A DNA stretch of 18,371 nt, taken from positions 1 to 18,371 of the forward strand of contig JBOHNM010000081.1 of NCBI GenBank assembly GCA_050730675.1, given 5' to 3'. The notes under the pieces are model-generated. The model searched no databases, had not been told where the DNA came from, and saw only the letters and a program-made list of their open reading frames with translations. The stretch comes from JBOHNM01 sp050730675 (GTDB lineage: Bacteria; Planctomycetota; Phycisphaerae; Phycisphaerales; UBA1924). Below are positions 17,701 through 18,371 of this stretch, piece by piece. The position numbers and the translations under genes were made by a program. Each line of letters opens with the position of its first letter. Within the stretch, counting starts at the first letter, position 1.

Positions 17701-18148
17701 GGATGCCACGGCGTGCCTCGGCGGTTCGGCGAGCATGAGCGTCGCCGCGACAGGCGCCTCGCCCTTGTCGTACCAGTGGCGGCGAAATGGCCAGGCGATC
17801 GCCGGAGCGACGCACCGCACGCTGACGATCGGCGGCATCGGGCCGGTGGACGGCGGCACATTTGACGTGGTGGTCACCAACCCCTGCGGCTCGGTGGTGA
17901 GTGCAACGGCGATGCTCACGGTCGGGTGTGGGTGCGGCCTGGCTGACGTGGCCTCGCTCGGCGGTGCCGCATCGCCGGACGGGCAGTTGACCGCCGACGA
18001 CATCGTGGCATTCTTGGCGGCGTTCTTCGCAGGCAACACATCCATCGCGGACGTGGCGACACTTGGTGGCAACCCGGGTGCCGACGGGCAGCTGACGGCC
18101 GACGACATCGTCGTCTTCCTGGCGGCGTTCTTTGCCGGGTGTCCATAG
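14786..18148 (+). CDS. secreted multidomain GSDH-like propeller protein with dockerin pair
   Basis: This is a 1120-residue exported mosaic. A signal peptide (about 1-19, VVA/Q) precedes a fibronectin-III-like region (about 25-145) and a second beta domain (about 150-295). A glucose/sorbosone-dehydrogenase-like six-bladed propeller (about 302-676) follows, with EQGVTGVVVEP, SHQISNITFGPDDKLYVHMGDG and YRGKILRMGKDG, then YCYGLRNPFGGAWR. His437 in SHQISN matches the catalytic base region of PQQ sugar dehydrogenases. A PKD domain (about 677-755, WEFGDGTTS...SPSHTYAEDGAYTV) and a Rossmann-like GATase/ThuA-type domain (about 758-960, starting IALIGVGMPP) come next. An Ig-like domain (about 965-1048) precedes a dockerin pair (Cys1050-Cys1119, FFAGCP). 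The start at 14786 is fixed by GAGGAGG 6 nt upstream and the signal peptide. The frame is open back to 14630 without support. The enzyme probably oxidises sugars or aldoses in the periplasm or outside, but activity is unproven. Confidence 0.88.
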   Translation: MQSVFVLALATSCSMVVAQVNVQPATPVVTEPVVGRIVNPADLHMECEPFSDPNPGDTHICSDWEVWTVAPPERVWVTSCIGGVERVHTHLGDGTFVGSYAGRHELVSNTQYTMRVRHKDSSNDPTSQWSNWGERAFVTGAASQVFALETDDLADLPAPTWVNGAGLSVVLPVAVTPPSVRLEQADGGSLLEFKGLNGSANQVINSAMLAEHGAVRVRVSAGSLAAALVLPETDLTVTTHDGLTQTIYLPALSVAPGAVNDLYFWVAANGSTFVATAAQSTPNFTSLARGIPVPWAARQPGYKIERVAAGFQLPVNIAFVPNAGPNANSPLYYVTELYGAIKVVTRDGTVRDYASNLLNFNPTGNFPGSGEQGVTGVVVEPVTGDVYACMLYSSQNGVEAAPHYPKVVRFTSTDGGLTAATQTTILSMAGETQGQSHQISNITFGPDDKLYVHMGDGFDANTGQNLASYRGKILRMGKDGSAPSDNPFFNAADGITSRDFVYCYGLRNPFGGAWRQADGAHYQVENGPSVDRFVKVVAARNYLYNGSDASMTNFAIYNWNPASGPVNMAFVQPGTQGGSGFPADKQGHMFISESGATWGTGQQTIGKKITEFVLDAAGNRLSGPTPLIEYIGTGKASVVGLAAGPDGLYFSDLYKDLDYTSPVDRGANILRVRFIGYADFSASVVSGVAPLSVQFTDASSVPGTAAYLWEFGDGTTSTQQSPSHTYAEDGAYTVRLTVTGSAGPVMKERAAFVRVGQSSRIALIGVGMPPTAADAAVGDHLRALGYDVTAMDDEAANRPTPAQIAANYNLVVVSSTIASASVAGTFRTVNIPMVFWENALLRSARESLTDNGATASATSIDITNNTHFITQDLAVGALPVFENTANMSLATGTIGAGAQVLARRTGSTDGAIVVANAGATVTGGYVTPARRAFLFFEDTSFASATPAAETILNRSVCWAMNLAPPAISTPPQDATACLGGSASMSVAATGASPLSYQWRRNGQAIAGATHRTLTIGGIGPVDGGTFDVVVTNPCGSVVSATAMLTVGCGCGLADVASLGGAASPDGQLTADDIVAFLAAFFAGNTSIADVATLGGNPGADGQLTADDIVVFLAAFFAGCP

Positions 18149-18155
18149 CACAGTC

Positions 18156-18183
18156 GGGTGACAGGCGAACGCTGTTGTCACCC
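18156..18183 (+). terminator. hairpin after the last gene
   Basis: GGGTGACA (18156-18163) pairs with TGTCACCC (18176-18183) around a 12-nt loop, beginning 8 nt after the stop codon. No T run follows, so it would be a factor-assisted terminator or 3'-end stabiliser rather than a textbook intrinsic one. Confidence 0.4.
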
Positions 18184-18371
18184 TGACGAAACGAGCGAAT
18201 ACGTCGAGCGGGGGCTCGCCCATATTCACCAACGATCGGTTGCAGGACCGCGAAAACAGGATCGCGGTGGGAATCTCGGCGACGGCCTAGCGGAAAGCTG
18301 GTGTTCCGCACCCCATCAAGTATGCTGAAACTGAGCCGGTCTGGCTTTCCCGGCACGGTACCGATATGCCC
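18184..18371. other. right-end intergenic stretch without a gene
   Basis: No credible start codon with ribosome-binding site is seen to the window edge. The stretch holds small inverted repeats: CGAGC/GCTCG with a GGGG loop (18205-18218), ACCGCGA/TCGCGGT at 18247-18253 and 18262-18268, and the palindrome CGGTACCG near the end. TATGCT (18321-18326) could be a -10 element for a gene beyond the edge, but I find no good -35. Confidence 0.4.

Overview
This is a roughly 18.4 kb, GC-rich bacterial chromosomal window with 13 supported protein genes and no tRNA, rRNA, CRISPR array or transposase. The best taxonomic guess is a planctomycete of the class Phycisphaerae. Five proteins end in a duplicated DGQLTxDD...FLxAFFxGC(P) module. 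I recognise this from memory as the 'GC-type dockerin' of Phycisphaerales secreted proteins. Extended ECF sigma modules and large secreted beta-rich proteins fit the same group. The assignment rests on these motifs, not on a database search.

Layout. Bases 1-259 hold no confident gene, but they contain a terminator-like hairpin and a promoter whose spacer is an inverted repeat. Next come an unrecognised protein with an odd low-complexity tail (260-1021) and a small STAS-domain anti-sigma-factor antagonist (1197-1547). Then follow two copies of one design. In each, an ECF sigma gene and a membrane protein with a Pro/Gly-rich, collagen-like segment lie on the minus strand with a 4-nt overlap, and a redox enzyme gene diverges from them. 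Copy 1 (1590-3469) faces a di-heme cytochrome c peroxidase (3695-5584). Copy 2 (8880-10654) faces a Tat-type intradiol ring-cleavage dioxygenase (10819-11670). Both divergent gaps contain a GGACA...TGTCC motif pair.

Between the two copies sit a six-repeat kelch-like secreted protein (5695-6921, minus) and a stand-alone ATP synthase alpha gene, atpA (7196-8779), which is closed by a very good intrinsic terminator. The right third holds three more secreted dockerin-tagged proteins in a row: an Ig-like protein (11810-12880), a putative repeat or propeller protein (13085-14629), and a 1120-residue multidomain protein built around a glucose/sorbosone-dehydrogenase-like propeller with PKD, Rossmann-like and Ig-like domains (14786-18148).

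Working model (inference). Apart from atpA, and possibly the first two genes, the window looks like an envelope or extracellular locus. Membrane-anchored regulators paired with ECF sigma factors may control export of redox enzymes, and most exported proteins carry the same C-terminal tag, presumably for docking to a surface partner. No cohesin-like partner is visible here. atpA is out of place because no other ATP synthase gene lies beside it.
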